A stretch of DNA of 36,349 nt, taken from assembly GCA_016873795.1 (NCBI GenBank), contig VGWA01000011.1, positions 1 through 36,349 of the forward strand. The letters run 5' to 3'. This DNA comes from Ignavibacteria bacterium. GTDB lineage: Bacteria; Bacteroidota; Ignavibacteria; Tepidaquicellales; Tepidaquicellaceae. The translations under genes were made by a program, and so were the position numbers. Shown here piece after piece: positions 1-9,993 of the stretch (positions are counted from its first letter, which is position 1; each line of letters begins with the position of its first letter). Under the pieces are notes generated by a model. That model searched no databases. It was not told the DNA's origin and saw only the letters and a program-made list of their open reading frames with translations.

Positions 1-741
1 AAAATAGAAGTAATAAATCATCACGCTGCACAAATTGATGTAAGGAAATCGGTTGAAAAGCCGGTGTTTGACCTGCGTGTGAATCTTGAAGCAACGGTTA
101 AATTACTGCAGGCGTCGATCAAATATAATATTAAAAAATTCATTTTTGCTTCGACGGGCGGCGCAATTTACGGAGAACAAACTCAATATCCAGCTGGCGA
201 AAACCATACTGCAAATCCTCTTTCGCCGTACGGTATTACAAAACTTGCTTCGGAAAAATATTTGTATTATTATAAGAAAATTTACAACTTAAATTATGTA
301 ATCCTGAGATACGGTAATGTTTACGGACCAAGGCAAAATGCAAAAGGTGAAGCTGGAGTCGTATCTATATTCCTCGAGAAAATGCTGAAAAATGTTCAAC
401 CGGTTATTAACGGAACAGGCAGGCAAACAAGAGATTTTGTTTTTGTCAAAGATGTAGCATTGGCTAATGCCCGTGCATTAAAATTTCCGGAAAGCGATGT
501 TTTTAATATCAGTTCGAATACGGAAACAACCGTTATAAAATTATTTGACCTGATAAATAATTATTTCGGGAAAAAATTTAAAAAGGTTTTCGGTCCGCCG
601 AAAATCGGGGAACAGTACAGAAGTTATCTGTCGAACGGAAAAGCAAATAAGATTTTTAAATGGAAACCTGAAACGAATTTGAACGACGGACTGAAAGAAA
701 CTTATGATTATTATTATGAATTGATTTTACGAAAGCATTAA
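1..741 (+). CDS. NAD-dependent epimerase/dehydratase (UDP-glucose 4-epimerase-like), 5'-truncated by window edge
   Basis: Short-chain dehydrogenase of the extended type acting on a nucleotide sugar. The reading frame is open from base 1 and encodes HHAAQIDVRKSV just before the first in-frame GTG at 64. That is the typical segment after strand 4 of GalE-like epimerases, so the protein really continues upstream and the GTG is not the start. The catalytic Tyr-x-x-x-Lys is seen in YGITKLASEKY, preceded by the conserved FASTGGAIYGE strand with its Ser/Thr. Further family segments follow (LRYGNVYGPRQ, RDFVFVKDVA). The Rossmann GxxGxxG nucleotide-binding loop must lie outside the window. The exact substrate (UDP-glucose, UDP-glucuronate or other) cannot be told from this part. 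About 100 bases without a clear terminator separate it from the next gene. Confidence 0.9.
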   Translation, partial: KIEVINHHAAQIDVRKSVEKPVFDLRVNLEATVKLLQASIKYNIKKFIFASTGGAIYGEQTQYPAGENHTANPLSPYGITKLASEKYLYYYKKIYNLNYVILRYGNVYGPRQNAKGEAGVVSIFLEKMLKNVQPVINGTGRQTRDFVFVKDVALANARALKFPESDVFNISSNTETTVIKLFDLINNYFGKKFKKVFGPPKIGEQYRSYLSNGKANKIFKWKPETNLNDGLKETYDYYYELILRKH

Positions 742-840
742 CATAACTTTTAAATTTTTATTCCCGAATTTTGTTAATGTATACTGAATAAAACATAATG
801 AATTTTATACCTGAGTAAAAATGCAAAAGGAGATTAAATA

Positions 841-3009
841 ATGAAAGATACAAAACCTAAGCCCCAGGTGAAAACCGGGATTATGAACAGACTGAGAGAT
901 AAAATGGTGATTATTATTGTTATTGTTGTTATTGCATTTCTGGGAACGATTATTTTCGACTGGGGAATGAATTATCTTGGTATGAACAGAGGCTCGATTA
1001 CCGAAATGGGTGCGGTTAACGGAGAAGAAATTACTTTTAAGGAGTTCGATAATTTGTATCAACAGCAAATCGAACAACTTCGAGAACAAAATAAAGGCAG
1101 GGATATCGACGATGCAAAAGCCGATGAACTGAAGGAACAGATATGGAATACTCTGGTTACGGAAAAACTTTTAGACCAGGAAATTAACAGACTAGGATTA
1201 AAAGTAACAGACCAGGAAATTCTGGACTGGGTCTATAACAGACCGGAACAACTGCCCGACCAGATTAAAAGATTTTTTATAGACTCTACAGGTCAGTTTA
1301 ATTATGATTTCTACAGACAGGCGCTGACGATGAAAGAAAAAGAAGTAAAACTCTTCTGGAATCAGGTTGAACAGTTGCTGAAAACTTATCTGGTAAGGGA
1401 TAAGCTTCAGAGCGTTTTGATGAGTTCATATATAGTATCGGACGGGGAACTGCTTCAGAAATTTAAAGACGATTATATAAAAGCGGGTTTCGATTATGTG
1501 CTGCTTGATTTGAATTCTGTTATAGATACTACATTGAATAACGTGTCGGAAGAAGAAATGAGGAAGTATTACGACGAACATAAGGATGAGTTCAAACAGG
1601 AAGAAGTAGTGAGATTCAAATATGTAATCTTCTCCGATGCTCAGACTGCAGACGATACGGCGTATGTAAAAAATATCTTGACGAAAGAAATAGATATTTT
1701 AAAAACACTGACCGTAGAAGATAGTTCGCTTATCCGTGAGGTTAACGTCAGTTCAAGCGTACCATTCAACGGGGAATTTCAGAAATTGAATACAATTTCG
1801 AATAATGTGGCGGCGTTCCTCTTTAAGGCGGAAAAAGATGATGTTTCGGATGTTATTATAGACCCGGATGGTTATAAGGTTATTAAGTTTCTCGATAAAA
1901 AAGATGGAGAAGAATCATTTTTTGAGGCGGCACAGGTTTTATTCAGAGTTGATGCGGATTCTGTCTCGGCAAAGAAAAAAGCAAACGATGTTATCGCAAG
2001 GTTAAGAAAAGGCGAAAATGTGAACGAATTAGCGGTGCAGTTGTCGGAAGATGAAAGTGCAAAACAGAATTCGGGTAATCTCGGCTGGATTACTAAAGGT
2101 AAATTAACGGGTGAATATAGTGAAATTGAAAATGCAATACTGAAAGGTAAGGCAGGAGATGTTATCGGTCCGGTTAGAACTTCATTCGGATATCATGTCA
2201 TTAAAATAAAACAAAAATCAAATACGGAGTTTAAGTTTGCTGAAGTAAGAATGGAAGTGAAAACCACGGTCAAAACAAGAGAACAGGTAAAGAAAAAAGC
2301 ATTCGATTTTTATTCGGATATAGAAAGAGGTTTGAACATTGATTCGGTAGCAAAGAAATTAAATGTAGTCGTACAGACGACAAACGACATACCGAAAGAA
2401 TCATTTATACCCGGAGCAGGACAAAATAAAAATCTGCTTGATTTTGCATTTCAAAATCCTGTTAATAGTGTCTATGTGCCTGTAAAAGTAACGGGTGGAT
2501 TGGGAGTGTATCAGATCGTCGGAAAAATTCCTGAGGGTTATAAAAATTATGATTCCATTAAAATGGTTATGGTTAAACCGAAAGTCATAATCCAGAAGAA
2601 ATATGCCGTGCTTCAGCAAATCGCGAACGATTTGAAAAGTAAAATACAAAATAATGATATTAATTCGTTGAAAATAATTGCTCCGAATTATGTCTACGGT
2701 ACTGTTGATTCGATGACTTTTATAAAACCGAATCCGCAAATCGGAAGCGATTTCGCCGTTAATAATGCCGTGTTTTACAATACGGGAATCGGACAGGTTA
2801 GTGAACCGATTAAAGGAGCCAGAGGATACTATATAATCAAACTTAACTCCTTGTCTCCGTTTAACGAACAGGAATTTCTGGCTAAATATAAAGATATCAG
2901 AAGTCCGCTCGTTCAGGAACGCTCACAGTATGCTTACAGGGACTGGTTCAATTATCAGATGAAAAATGCAAAAATTGTGGATAACAGAGATAAACTTCAG
3001 TTCTATTAG
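841..3009 (+). CDS. Membrane-anchored SurA/PpiD-type peptidyl-prolyl isomerase (parvulin family)
   Basis: Periplasmic folding factor anchored in the inner membrane; 722 residues. A short basic N-terminus is followed by one membrane segment at about residues 22-40 (VIIIVIVVIAFLGTIIF), then a SurA_N/PpiD-like helical region (about 55-250). A parvulin rotamase domain lies near 362-460, recognisable by AAQVLFRV, the conserved SGNLGWITKG and the end motif FGYHVIKI. A second, more divergent PPIase-like region follows towards the C-terminus (GVYQIVGKIPEGYK and later GYYIIKL). The architecture is that of E. coli PpiD. The ATG is preceded by AAGGAG at 8-9 bases, which fixes the start. It heads a compact group with an outer-membrane barrel and a secreted protease, fitting a role in envelope protein maturation. 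Confidence 0.88.
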   Translation: MKDTKPKPQVKTGIMNRLRDKMVIIIVIVVIAFLGTIIFDWGMNYLGMNRGSITEMGAVNGEEITFKEFDNLYQQQIEQLREQNKGRDIDDAKADELKEQIWNTLVTEKLLDQEINRLGLKVTDQEILDWVYNRPEQLPDQIKRFFIDSTGQFNYDFYRQALTMKEKEVKLFWNQVEQLLKTYLVRDKLQSVLMSSYIVSDGELLQKFKDDYIKAGFDYVLLDLNSVIDTTLNNVSEEEMRKYYDEHKDEFKQEEVVRFKYVIFSDAQTADDTAYVKNILTKEIDILKTLTVEDSSLIREVNVSSSVPFNGEFQKLNTISNNVAAFLFKAEKDDVSDVIIDPDGYKVIKFLDKKDGEESFFEAAQVLFRVDADSVSAKKKANDVIARLRKGENVNELAVQLSEDESAKQNSGNLGWITKGKLTGEYSEIENAILKGKAGDVIGPVRTSFGYHVIKIKQKSNTEFKFAEVRMEVKTTVKTREQVKKKAFDFYSDIERGLNIDSVAKKLNVVVQTTNDIPKESFIPGAGQNKNLLDFAFQNPVNSVYVPVKVTGGLGVYQIVGKIPEGYKNYDSIKMVMVKPKVIIQKKYAVLQQIANDLKSKIQNNDINSLKIIAPNYVYGTVDSMTFIKPNPQIGSDFAVNNAVFYNTGIGQVSEPIKGARGYYIIKLNSLSPFNEQEFLAKYKDIRSPLVQERSQYAYRDWFNYQMKNAKIVDNRDKLQFY

Positions 3010-3048
3010 AATTATACTATGAATCCGTTATAATATTAAAATAATGGA

Positions 3049-3792
3049 TTGCATTTGAAAAAATTTTTTTTAAAAATAATATTTATCCTGATTTTTATGT
3101 CCGGAATTTCATATTCCCAGGAAAATTTTTTAGGAAAAATATTTAAAGACATCGAAATAACACCTTCTTTTAATTATATCACATCCGCTTCGATTCAGTT
3201 AAATCCCTATTCTTCCAATCCTGTTGAAAGCAATACGGTTATAGATTTAAACGGAGGAACGGGATTCGGTATTACACTGAAAAAGGGAATATATAAAGAT
3301 TATCTCTATCTCGGATTGTCGTCAGAATACGTGAAAATCATAGATGATAATCAGGTTCAGTATCTGTTTACTTACGATGATTTCAAACTTGCCAAAGCTA
3401 CAGAAACTATCTGGATGGTTCCGTTGGAAATTTCCTTGTACTTTAACGTTCCCTCATTTACGGAAGATTTGAATATTTTTCTCGGCGGCGGTGCGGGAAT
3501 TTATTTCGGGGACAGAATAAGAAAGTTTTATAATCTTGAAACTAAAACTAACTCATCCCGTCAGATTCTGAATATTCACACGATGTTCGGCTTGCAATAC
3601 TGTTTATCAGATAATTTTTTTGCTGCATTTGAAGTGAAATTCAGGCAGGGCGAATTCGAAGTAAACAGTTCGTTCCCGACGGGAGCAGTGTATATTAATA
3701 ATGAATATTATTTTTTCGAACAAAACCTGAATTCAAAAATATTTTTTGACGGACTGAAATTGAGTTTCGGTATTTCATATAAATTTAATTGA
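3049..3792 (+). CDS. Outer-membrane beta-barrel protein of unknown role
   Basis: Secreted protein of about 245 residues. A signal peptide is clear (KKFFLKIIFILIFMSGISYSQ, cleavage after SYS). The rest alternates amphipathic strands with glycines and aromatics (TGFGITLKKGIYKDYLYLGLSSEY, LGGGAGIYFG) and ends in GLKLSFGISYKFN, close to the aromatic C-terminal signature of OMPs. No ATG fits: the one at 3044 runs into a stop after four codons. TTG at 3049 or, more attractive, TTG at 3055 (giving M-K-K-F-F) must be used. It lies 39 bases after the PPIase and 9 before the subtilase, so co-transcription is likely. The family is not recognised beyond the generic small barrel type. Confidence 0.72.
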   Translation: MHLKKFFLKIIFILIFMSGISYSQENFLGKIFKDIEITPSFNYITSASIQLNPYSSNPVESNTVIDLNGGTGFGITLKKGIYKDYLYLGLSSEYVKIIDDNQVQYLFTYDDFKLAKATETIWMVPLEISLYFNVPSFTEDLNIFLGGGAGIYFGDRIRKFYNLETKTNSSRQILNIHTMFGLQYCLSDNFFAAFEVKFRQGEFEVNSSFPTGAVYINNEYYFFEQNLNSKIFFDGLKLSFGISYKFN

Positions 3793-3801
3793 AAACTGCA
3801 A

Positions 3802-5448
3802 ATGAAAATATTTAAACTGATTATTTTGCTGCTGATTGTATCAGTGCCGCTGAGTGTCAACGTGGGTGTCGAAAACGAAAACGATTCTTCACTCTTTGTA
3901 AATAACAAAATATTTATCAAGACAAAATATGAACTGAAAATTTCAGAAGCAACCGGAAAAATTGAAGTTGCAACAGGGTTTGCTGAACTGGATGTGAAAA
4001 ATGAAAAATATAAAGTTAATAAAATAGAGAGAATTTTTAATTTGTTTAACGGAAATAAAGAACTGTATGAAAAATATGAGATGTCGAGGATGTATACTTT
4101 TCACATAGAACCGTCGGGAAATATATCAGATATCGTTCGGGATTATGACAAAGACGAAATAGTGGAATTTGCAGAACCTGTGTTCGTCGGTTATGGCGCC
4201 GGACAGCGGGATTTAATGTATAAAAAGGATTATAAGAGTAATAATAATTCCGATATCATTAAGGACAAACAACTGCTTGTTCCAGATGATGAATATTTTT
4301 ATAAACAGTGGTATCTGCAGAATAACGGCCAGATAAGAACAATGGATAAAGTCAGACCGAAAAAGGGAGCGGATATAAATATAGTACCTGCATGGGATAT
4401 TGAGCAGGGAAGCGAGGAAGTTATTATTGCAATTCTCGATTCGGGTATTCGTGAGGATATACCGGATTTTATGGGCAGAATATGGAGAAATAAAAAGGAA
4501 ATCCCGAACAATAAAATAGATGACGATTTAAACGGGTATGTGGATGATTATAACGGATGGGATTTTGCATATGACGATAAATATATCGATGACGGATTCG
4601 GGCACGGAACAAATATTGCAACGGTTATCGGAGCCGGTCTTAATAACAGAATCGGATTTGCCGGAATAAACGGTAAATCGAAGATGATGATTTGTAAAAA
4701 TTTGAACGACAATAATTACGGTGAATATGAATGGTGGGCAAAATCGGTAAAGTATGCAACCGATAACGGAGCACATGTCATTAATATGAGCGAAGGAGGC
4801 GCCGATTATTCAAAAATTCTCGAAACAGCATGCAATTACGCTAAAGATAACGGGACTCTTGTCGTTTCGTCTATGATGAATAAAAATAACGGTAAAGATT
4901 ATTATCCTGCATGCTTCAAAAGTGTTCTGGCTGTGGGTGCAACGGATGCGGATGACAGAAGAGTAAAAGAATTTACATGGGGCGGAGGCAGCTGCTGGGG
5001 AAAACATAATGCTGTCGTTGCACCGGGTAATAAAATATACGGATATGACTATGATGACCCGGATAACTATGACAGTTACTGGAGCGGTACTTCGCAGTCA
5101 ACCGCAATTGTCAGTGCTCTCGCTTCTTTGCTTCTGTCTCAGGATAAAACCAGAACTCCCGATGATTTGAGAAGTATCATTGTGGCAACGGCGGTTGACC
5201 AGGTCGGTGACCCTACGGAAGATGTTCAGGGATGGGACCCCTATTACGGGTACGGAAGAGTGGATTTTTACAGGGCACTTACTTATAGTCTGCCTGTTCA
5301 AACCTACCAGAGAGAAAGAGTTGAAGAAAAACAGTATTATGAACAGGAAACTAAAGAAGGTGCCGAAACCATAGAAAGAAAACCGGGAGAAAAAACCGAA
5401 CAGCAGGAAAAGAAAAGTTCCAGGACTGCCAAGCCCAAACCAAGATGA
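3802..5448 (+). CDS. Secreted subtilisin-like serine protease (peptidase family S8)
   Basis: 548-residue protease with signal peptide (FKLIILLLIVSVPLSV), an N-terminal propeptide-like region to about residue 190, and a complete S8 triad: Asp213 in AILDSG, His268 in GFGHGTNIA, Ser431 in SGTSQSTA. Asn360 is placed as the oxyanion residue (LVVSSMMN). The usual GTSMAxP motif is altered to GTSQSTA, without the Pro. The C-terminal 50 residues are a charged Lys/Glu/Gln/Arg/Pro tail (YYEQETKEGAETIERKPGEK) and not a T9SS sorting domain, so the enzyme is probably periplasmic or attached in another way. Its stop overlaps the next start (ATGA), which indicates translational coupling to the biotin ligase gene although the functions look unrelated. 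Confidence 0.9.
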   Translation: MKIFKLIILLLIVSVPLSVNVGVENENDSSLFVNNKIFIKTKYELKISEATGKIEVATGFAELDVKNEKYKVNKIERIFNLFNGNKELYEKYEMSRMYTFHIEPSGNISDIVRDYDKDEIVEFAEPVFVGYGAGQRDLMYKKDYKSNNNSDIIKDKQLLVPDDEYFYKQWYLQNNGQIRTMDKVRPKKGADINIVPAWDIEQGSEEVIIAILDSGIREDIPDFMGRIWRNKKEIPNNKIDDDLNGYVDDYNGWDFAYDDKYIDDGFGHGTNIATVIGAGLNNRIGFAGINGKSKMMICKNLNDNNYGEYEWWAKSVKYATDNGAHVINMSEGGADYSKILETACNYAKDNGTLVVSSMMNKNNGKDYYPACFKSVLAVGATDADDRRVKEFTWGGGSCWGKHNAVVAPGNKIYGYDYDDPDNYDSYWSGTSQSTAIVSALASLLLSQDKTRTPDDLRSIIVATAVDQVGDPTEDVQGWDPYYGYGRVDFYRALTYSLPVQTYQRERVEEKQYYEQETKEGAETIERKPGEKTEQQEKKSSRTAKPKPR

Positions 5449-6224
5449 CAGAAATTTTAAAGTTAAAAAAAACTATCCTTGAAAAAGGATATATAAAAAA
5501 TTTTGTTTTTTTAGAATCAGTAAATTCAACAAACACATACACAAAAGAAAATATTCATACTGACGATTCGCTGATTATAACCTTCAATCAGACAGCCGGC
5601 AGGGGGAGATTTGAACGCGTGTGGATTTCGGAACCATTCAAAAACCTTACATTTACTCTGGTAAAATTTTTTGAAGCAGGATTTAAAAATTATTCTTTAA
5701 TAAATTTCTATGCAACATATATTATTGCCTCATCTTTAAAAAGTGTTTTACCCGCAGGAAATAATGTGTCGGTGAAATGGCCGAATGATATTCTGCTGAA
5801 CAACAAAAAAATTGCGGGGATTCTGCTTGAAACTGTTCAGTCTGACAAAAAAGATAAGAGTTTAAAATTTATAATCGGAATAGGAATGAATTTAAATCAA
5901 ACTTGCTTTCGGGAAAATTTTATTTATCCCGCTACTTCGGTATATAATGAAACGGGAAAAAGTATAGATATAAGTGATTTTTTACCGGTAATTATAACGA
6001 ATTTTTATGAAAATATAGATTTGATTGAAAAACCGGATATATTAATCCGTAAATGGAAATCGTTTTGCATGATAATTGGAAAAGAAATATCTTTTAAGAA
6101 AGAATTAAACTCAAAACCTGTTACAGGAAGAGTTGTTGACGTGGACAGTGACGGTTCAATAATTATAGATGTAAAAGGGGAAAAAATGAAATATTATACC
6201 GGAGAAATAAGTTTCATTTTTTAA
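5445..6224 (+). CDS. birA: Biotin--[acetyl-CoA-carboxylase] ligase
   Basis: Attaches biotin to the lysine of biotin carboxyl carrier domains through biotinyl-AMP. The 259-residue protein begins directly with the catalytic core, so it is a class I ligase without the N-terminal DNA-binding domain of E. coli BirA and is not expected to repress biotin genes. Diagnostic motifs are the GRGR loop (QTAGRGRFERVW), which binds biotin and AMP, and VKWPNDILLNNKKIAGILLE with its catalytic lysine. GIGMNLN follows. A small C-terminal beta domain (GRVVDVDSDGSIIIDV) ends the protein. It overlaps the protease gene by four bases and is followed after 35 AT-only bases by nuoA. Confidence 0.93.
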   Translation: MTEILKLKKTILEKGYIKNFVFLESVNSTNTYTKENIHTDDSLIITFNQTAGRGRFERVWISEPFKNLTFTLVKFFEAGFKNYSLINFYATYIIASSLKSVLPAGNNVSVKWPNDILLNNKKIAGILLETVQSDKKDKSLKFIIGIGMNLNQTCFRENFIYPATSVYNETGKSIDISDFLPVIITNFYENIDLIEKPDILIRKWKSFCMIIGKEISFKKELNSKPVTGRVVDVDSDGSIIIDVKGEKMKYYTGEISFIF

Positions 6225-6259
6225 AAAATTTAATTAATTTTTTAAATTAATTTTTTTAT

Positions 6260-6697
6260 ATGTTGTCGGAATTCGGACAAATTTTTGTTTTTATGATAAT
6301 TGCTGTCATCCTGATAGCATTTATTTACGTTGTTGTGAGATTTATAGCACCTCACAAACCCTCCAGACAAAAAAGCGATGTCTATGAATGCGGGGAAGAA
6401 ACCGAAGGAGAAACCTGGATAAGATTTAATATCAGATTTTATGTAATAGCTTTAATCTTTATAATTTTTGATGTGGAAATAATTTTCCTCTTCCCATGGG
6501 CAGTCGTTTTTCGTGAAATCGGATTTATCGCATATGCCGAAATGGCAATATTTCTTTTAATCCTTATTGTGGGTCTGATTTATGCTATTGCCAAAGGCGA
6601 CGTGCAGTGGGATAAACCCGAACCCGTCATTCCGAAACTCGAAAGACAATTATTTTCGGCAAAACCTGACATTAATAAAAAAGATAATCAGTATTAA
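6260..6697 (+). CDS. nuoA: NADH-quinone oxidoreductase subunit A
   Basis: Small membrane subunit of respiratory complex I. 145 residues with three hydrophobic helices (about 8-28, 62-82, 90-110). The conserved loop between helices 1 and 2 is present as [13 protein letters not shown], which contains the Cys of the flexible loop lining the quinone site. It is the first gene of the nuo run. The 35 bases before it consist only of A and T, so a promoter there is possible but not demonstrable. nuoB starts two bases after its stop. Confidence 0.93.
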   Translation: MLSEFGQIFVFMIIAVILIAFIYVVVRFIAPHKPSRQKSDVYECGEETEGETWIRFNIRFYVIALIFIIFDVEIIFLFPWAVVFREIGFIAYAEMAIFLLILIVGLIYAIAKGDVQWDKPEPVIPKLERQLFSAKPDINKKDNQY

Positions 6698-6699
6698 AT

Positions 6700-7212
6700 A
6701 TGAGATATCTGAACAGACTCGACAGCAAAATCAAACAGTACGAGCACGGTAATTTTGTTGTTACTTCCGTTGATAAATTTTTAAACTGGGCTCGATTGTC
6801 ATCTATGTGGCAGATGACATTCGGACTGGCTTGCTGTGCGATTGAAATGATGGCTACCAGTGCATCGCATTATGATTTTGACAGATTTGGAATAATCCCC
6901 AGACCGTCACCAAGACATGCAGATATGATTATAATTTCCGGTACGGTTACTCTAAAAATGGCAACAAGAATTAAAAAATTATATGACCAGATGCCCGAAC
7001 CGAAATATATTATCTCGATGGGCAGTTGTTCAAATTGCGGCGGTCCCTACTGGGAACACGGTTATCATGTTCTTAAAGGTATTGACAGGATAATACCCGT
7101 AGATGTTTATGTGCCGGGATGTCCGCCGAGACCCGAAGCTCTGCTCGAAGGCGTACTTAAACTGCAGGATAAAATAAGAAATCAGTCAACATATAAAAAA
7201 AATAAAGCTTAA
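6700..7212 (+). CDS. nuoB: NADH-quinone oxidoreductase subunit B (cluster N2 subunit)
   Basis: Carries the terminal iron-sulfur cluster N2 that hands electrons to quinone. All four ligands are visible: the tandem Cys45-Cys46 in [10 protein letters not shown], Cys110 in MGSCSNCGG, and Cys141 in [12 protein letters not shown]. Length (170) and order fit the family. Spacing to its neighbours is two bases on each side, so translation is probably coupled through the operon. Confidence 0.96.
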   Translation: MRYLNRLDSKIKQYEHGNFVVTSVDKFLNWARLSSMWQMTFGLACCAIEMMATSASHYDFDRFGIIPRPSPRHADMIIISGTVTLKMATRIKKLYDQMPEPKYIISMGSCSNCGGPYWEHGYHVLKGIDRIIPVDVYVPGCPPRPEALLEGVLKLQDKIRNQSTYKKNKA

Positions 7213-7214
7213 TA

Positions 7215-7694
7215 ATGAATTCTAATGAAATATATAACCTTCTGAAATCTTTCTTCCCGGATGCCGTTATTGATTATAAAGATGATAAACCCGTGGAGCC
7301 GTACATCATTGTTTCTGCAAAGGAAATAGATAAAATTTGCCTTTTCCTGAGAGATGAGGAAAATCTTCAGTTTGATTATTTGAGCTGCTTAAGCAGTGTG
7401 GATTTCGATAACGATAATCTGGCTGCTGTTTATAATTTGTATTCTTTTGTGCACAATCATAAATTAAATATTAAAGTGATAGTTCCGAAATCTGACCCTG
7501 TAATTAAAACAGTGTCTTCAGTCTGGAATACGGCTAACTGGCATGAAAGAGAAGCTTATGACCTGATGGGAATTATTTTCGATGAACATCCTGACTTCAG
7601 AAGAATACTTCTACCTGATGACTGGGAAGGTTATCCTTTGAGAAAAGATTATAAAGTTCAGGAATTTTACAACGGAATGAAAGTTCCTTATTAA
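7215..7694 (+). CDS. nuoC: NADH-quinone oxidoreductase subunit C (30 kDa subunit)
   Basis: Peripheral-arm subunit of complex I. The signature WHEREAYDLMGIIFDEHPDFRR matches the 30 kDa family, and the end PLRKDYKV is typical. At 159 residues it is the short, unfused form, distinct from the NuoCD fusion of E. coli. nuoD is a separate gene 25 bases downstream. Confidence 0.95.
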   Translation: MNSNEIYNLLKSFFPDAVIDYKDDKPVEPYIIVSAKEIDKICLFLRDEENLQFDYLSCLSSVDFDNDNLAAVYNLYSFVHNHKLNIKVIVPKSDPVIKTVSSVWNTANWHEREAYDLMGIIFDEHPDFRRILLPDDWEGYPLRKDYKVQEFYNGMKVPY

Positions 7695-7719
7695 TTTTTT
7701 AAATTAAAATTGTAACTGA

Positions 7720-8841
7720 TTGGCAGAATTAAAAACCGAAACTATAACACTTAATATGGGACCCCAGCACCCCTCTACACACGGGGTTCTCAGGCTTGAA
7801 CTTGTTTTGGACGGCGAAATAGTCCTCGAGGTAAAACCGGTTATCGGCTATCTGCATAGATGCTTCGAAAAACATGCGGAGGCAATGACTTATCCGCAGG
7901 TTGTTCCGTACGTCGACAGGATGGATTATCTGGCTTCTATGAATAATGAACTTGGATATGCGGTTGCAGTGGAGAGATTATGTGGTGTTAAAGTACCCGA
8001 AAAAGTTGAGTATATCAGAGTGATTATGGCTGAATTAAACCGTATTGCTTCTCACCTTGTGGCACTCGGGACTTACGGGCTCGATGCCGGAGCTTTTACA
8101 CCATTTCTTTATTGCTTCATTGACAGGGAAAAGATTCTGGAAATTTTCGAAATTACCTGCGGAGCAAGATTGCTGTATAACTATATTTGGGTTGGCGGAC
8201 TGTCGCATGATATTACACCGAATTTTAAAGAAAAAGTTCTGGAGTTTGTAAAGGTTTTCAGACCAAGGATTAAAGAATTAAACGATTTACTTTCATTCAA
8301 TAAGATTTTTATAGAAAGAACGGCTAATGTCGGCGTGCTTCCTCCGGAAGTAGCAATTAATGCAGGTACAAGCGGTCCGACTTTAAGAGGTTCAGGCGTG
8401 AATTTTGATTTGAGAAAAAATGATCCCTATTCGATTTATGACAGATTCGATTTTAAGGTAATAGTGGGAAACGGAGAAATGGGGACGGTCGGAGACAGCT
8501 GGGACAGATACATGGTCAGAGTCTGGGAAATGGAAGAATCCTGTAAAATCATAGAACAGGCAATTGAACAGATGCCCGCAGAGGGAAACGTACAGGAAGC
8601 TGTTCCGAAAAGAATTAAACCTCCTGTCGGAGAAATCTATGCACGAACAGAAACTCCAAGAGGGGAACTCGGATTTTATATTATAAGCGACGGTACTAAC
8701 TATCCCATAAGAGTGAAAGCACGCGGACCGGCATTTTGCAATTTAAGCGCCCTGCCGCTGATGTCAAAAGGCTGCATGATAGCAGATCTGGTCGTTATTC
8801 TCGGCAGTATCGATATTGTTCTGGGAGAAATTGACAGATAA
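7720..8841 (+). CDS. nuoD: NADH-quinone oxidoreductase subunit D (49 kDa subunit)
   Basis: Forms the quinone-binding cavity together with NuoB. The protein opens with the family hallmark [16 protein letters not shown] and shows [27 protein letters not shown] and the C-terminal [34 protein letters not shown]-type ending, with the Asp-Arg end intact. It is 373 residues long. The start is a TTG at 7720, five codons before the conserved block; no ATG is in a suitable place. It is related to the [NiFe]-hydrogenase large subunit, but the nickel-binding cysteines are absent, as expected. Confidence 0.95.
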   Translation: MAELKTETITLNMGPQHPSTHGVLRLELVLDGEIVLEVKPVIGYLHRCFEKHAEAMTYPQVVPYVDRMDYLASMNNELGYAVAVERLCGVKVPEKVEYIRVIMAELNRIASHLVALGTYGLDAGAFTPFLYCFIDREKILEIFEITCGARLLYNYIWVGGLSHDITPNFKEKVLEFVKVFRPRIKELNDLLSFNKIFIERTANVGVLPPEVAINAGTSGPTLRGSGVNFDLRKNDPYSIYDRFDFKVIVGNGEMGTVGDSWDRYMVRVWEMEESCKIIEQAIEQMPAEGNVQEAVPKRIKPPVGEIYARTETPRGELGFYIISDGTNYPIRVKARGPAFCNLSALPLMSKGCMIADLVVILGSIDIVLGEIDR

Positions 8842-8870
8842 ATAAAGAAAAAAATTAAAGTATAAATAAA

Positions 8871-9926
8871 TTGTTCGATTATCTAACATCTTTACTTGGT
8901 GACTTAAATATTATAGCTTATTTTATTGTTCCTGTACCGGCTTTGCTGTTTGTAAGTATATTCACTCTCTTTGCCGTTCTTGCGGAAAGAAAAATTTCGG
9001 CTTATATGCAGGACAGATACGGTCCTAACAGAACAGGGAAAGGAATACTGCAGACCGTAGCCGATATGGCAAAGTTAATTCAGAAAGAGTTTATCAGCCC
9101 TTCGCATGCAGACAGATGGCTTTTTGAACTTGCACCTTTCATAGTATTTGCAAGCGTTTTTATGGGATATGCGGTTATTCCGTTTGCTACAGTTTATGTA
9201 GGAACAGATTTGAATCTCGGATTATTTTATTTCTTTGCCATAACTTCATTGTCGGTAATAGGAATTTTAATTGCCGGCTGGGCTTCGCATAATAAATATA
9301 CTTTAATCGGTGCTATGCGTTCGGCTGCTCAGATTGTCAGTTATGAAATACCCGCTGTTTTATCTGCTCTGACTGTTGTTATGTTTGCAGGAACATTGAG
9401 TATGCAAAGTATTGTTGTTGCACAGTCGGGCGGAATTCATAACTGGTATGTTTTCGGAGGGCCGGGTGATGTCAGCAGGATTTTAATGATTCCGTTTATG
9501 GCTGCGTCCTGTCTCATTTTCTTTATTGCAACACTCGCGGAAACTAACAGAACTCCTTTTGATATACCGGAAGGCGAGAGTGAAATTGTAGCCGGATTCA
9601 ATCTTGAATATTCCGGAATGAAATTTGCATTCTTCTTCTTTGCGGAATATTCACAGATGTTTGCGGTCGCCGCTGTACTTTCAACGTTATTCCTCGGCGG
9701 GTGGCAGTCGCCGTTCGGAAACCTGATACCTGTTCTGAATACACCGCTGTTTCAGATTTTCTGGTTCTTGTTAAAAGGACTGCTCATTGTTTATGTTCAG
9801 ATGTGGCTCAGATGGACTCTGCCAAGACTCAGAGTTGACCAGTTGATGACTATGTGTTGGAAATATTTAATTCCGATTACTCTTATTATTGTTCTGATTG
9901 TCGGATTCTATTTAGTAATAAGATAA
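8871..9926 (+). CDS. nuoH: NADH-quinone oxidoreductase subunit H
   Basis: Membrane subunit joining the peripheral and membrane arms and forming part of the quinone channel. 351 residues with about eight hydrophobic helices. Family motifs include AERKISAYMQDRYGPNRTG, PFDIPEGESEIVAGFNLEYSGMKF (acidic loop near quinone) and LRWTLPRLRVDQLM. It begins with TTG at 8871. nuoH follows nuoD directly: there is no nuoE, nuoF or nuoG, so this operon does not encode an NADH-oxidising module. Confidence 0.95.
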   Translation: MFDYLTSLLGDLNIIAYFIVPVPALLFVSIFTLFAVLAERKISAYMQDRYGPNRTGKGILQTVADMAKLIQKEFISPSHADRWLFELAPFIVFASVFMGYAVIPFATVYVGTDLNLGLFYFFAITSLSVIGILIAGWASHNKYTLIGAMRSAAQIVSYEIPAVLSALTVVMFAGTLSMQSIVVAQSGGIHNWYVFGGPGDVSRILMIPFMAASCLIFFIATLAETNRTPFDIPEGESEIVAGFNLEYSGMKFAFFFFAEYSQMFAVAAVLSTLFLGGWQSPFGNLIPVLNTPLFQIFWFLLKGLLIVYVQMWLRWTLPRLRVDQLMTMCWKYLIPITLIIVLIVGFYLVIR

Positions 9927-9993
9927 CTTAATATAGTGCAGGGATTACTTAATCCCGAAAATGTTCCGGATTTACGGGACTAGAAAATTCAAT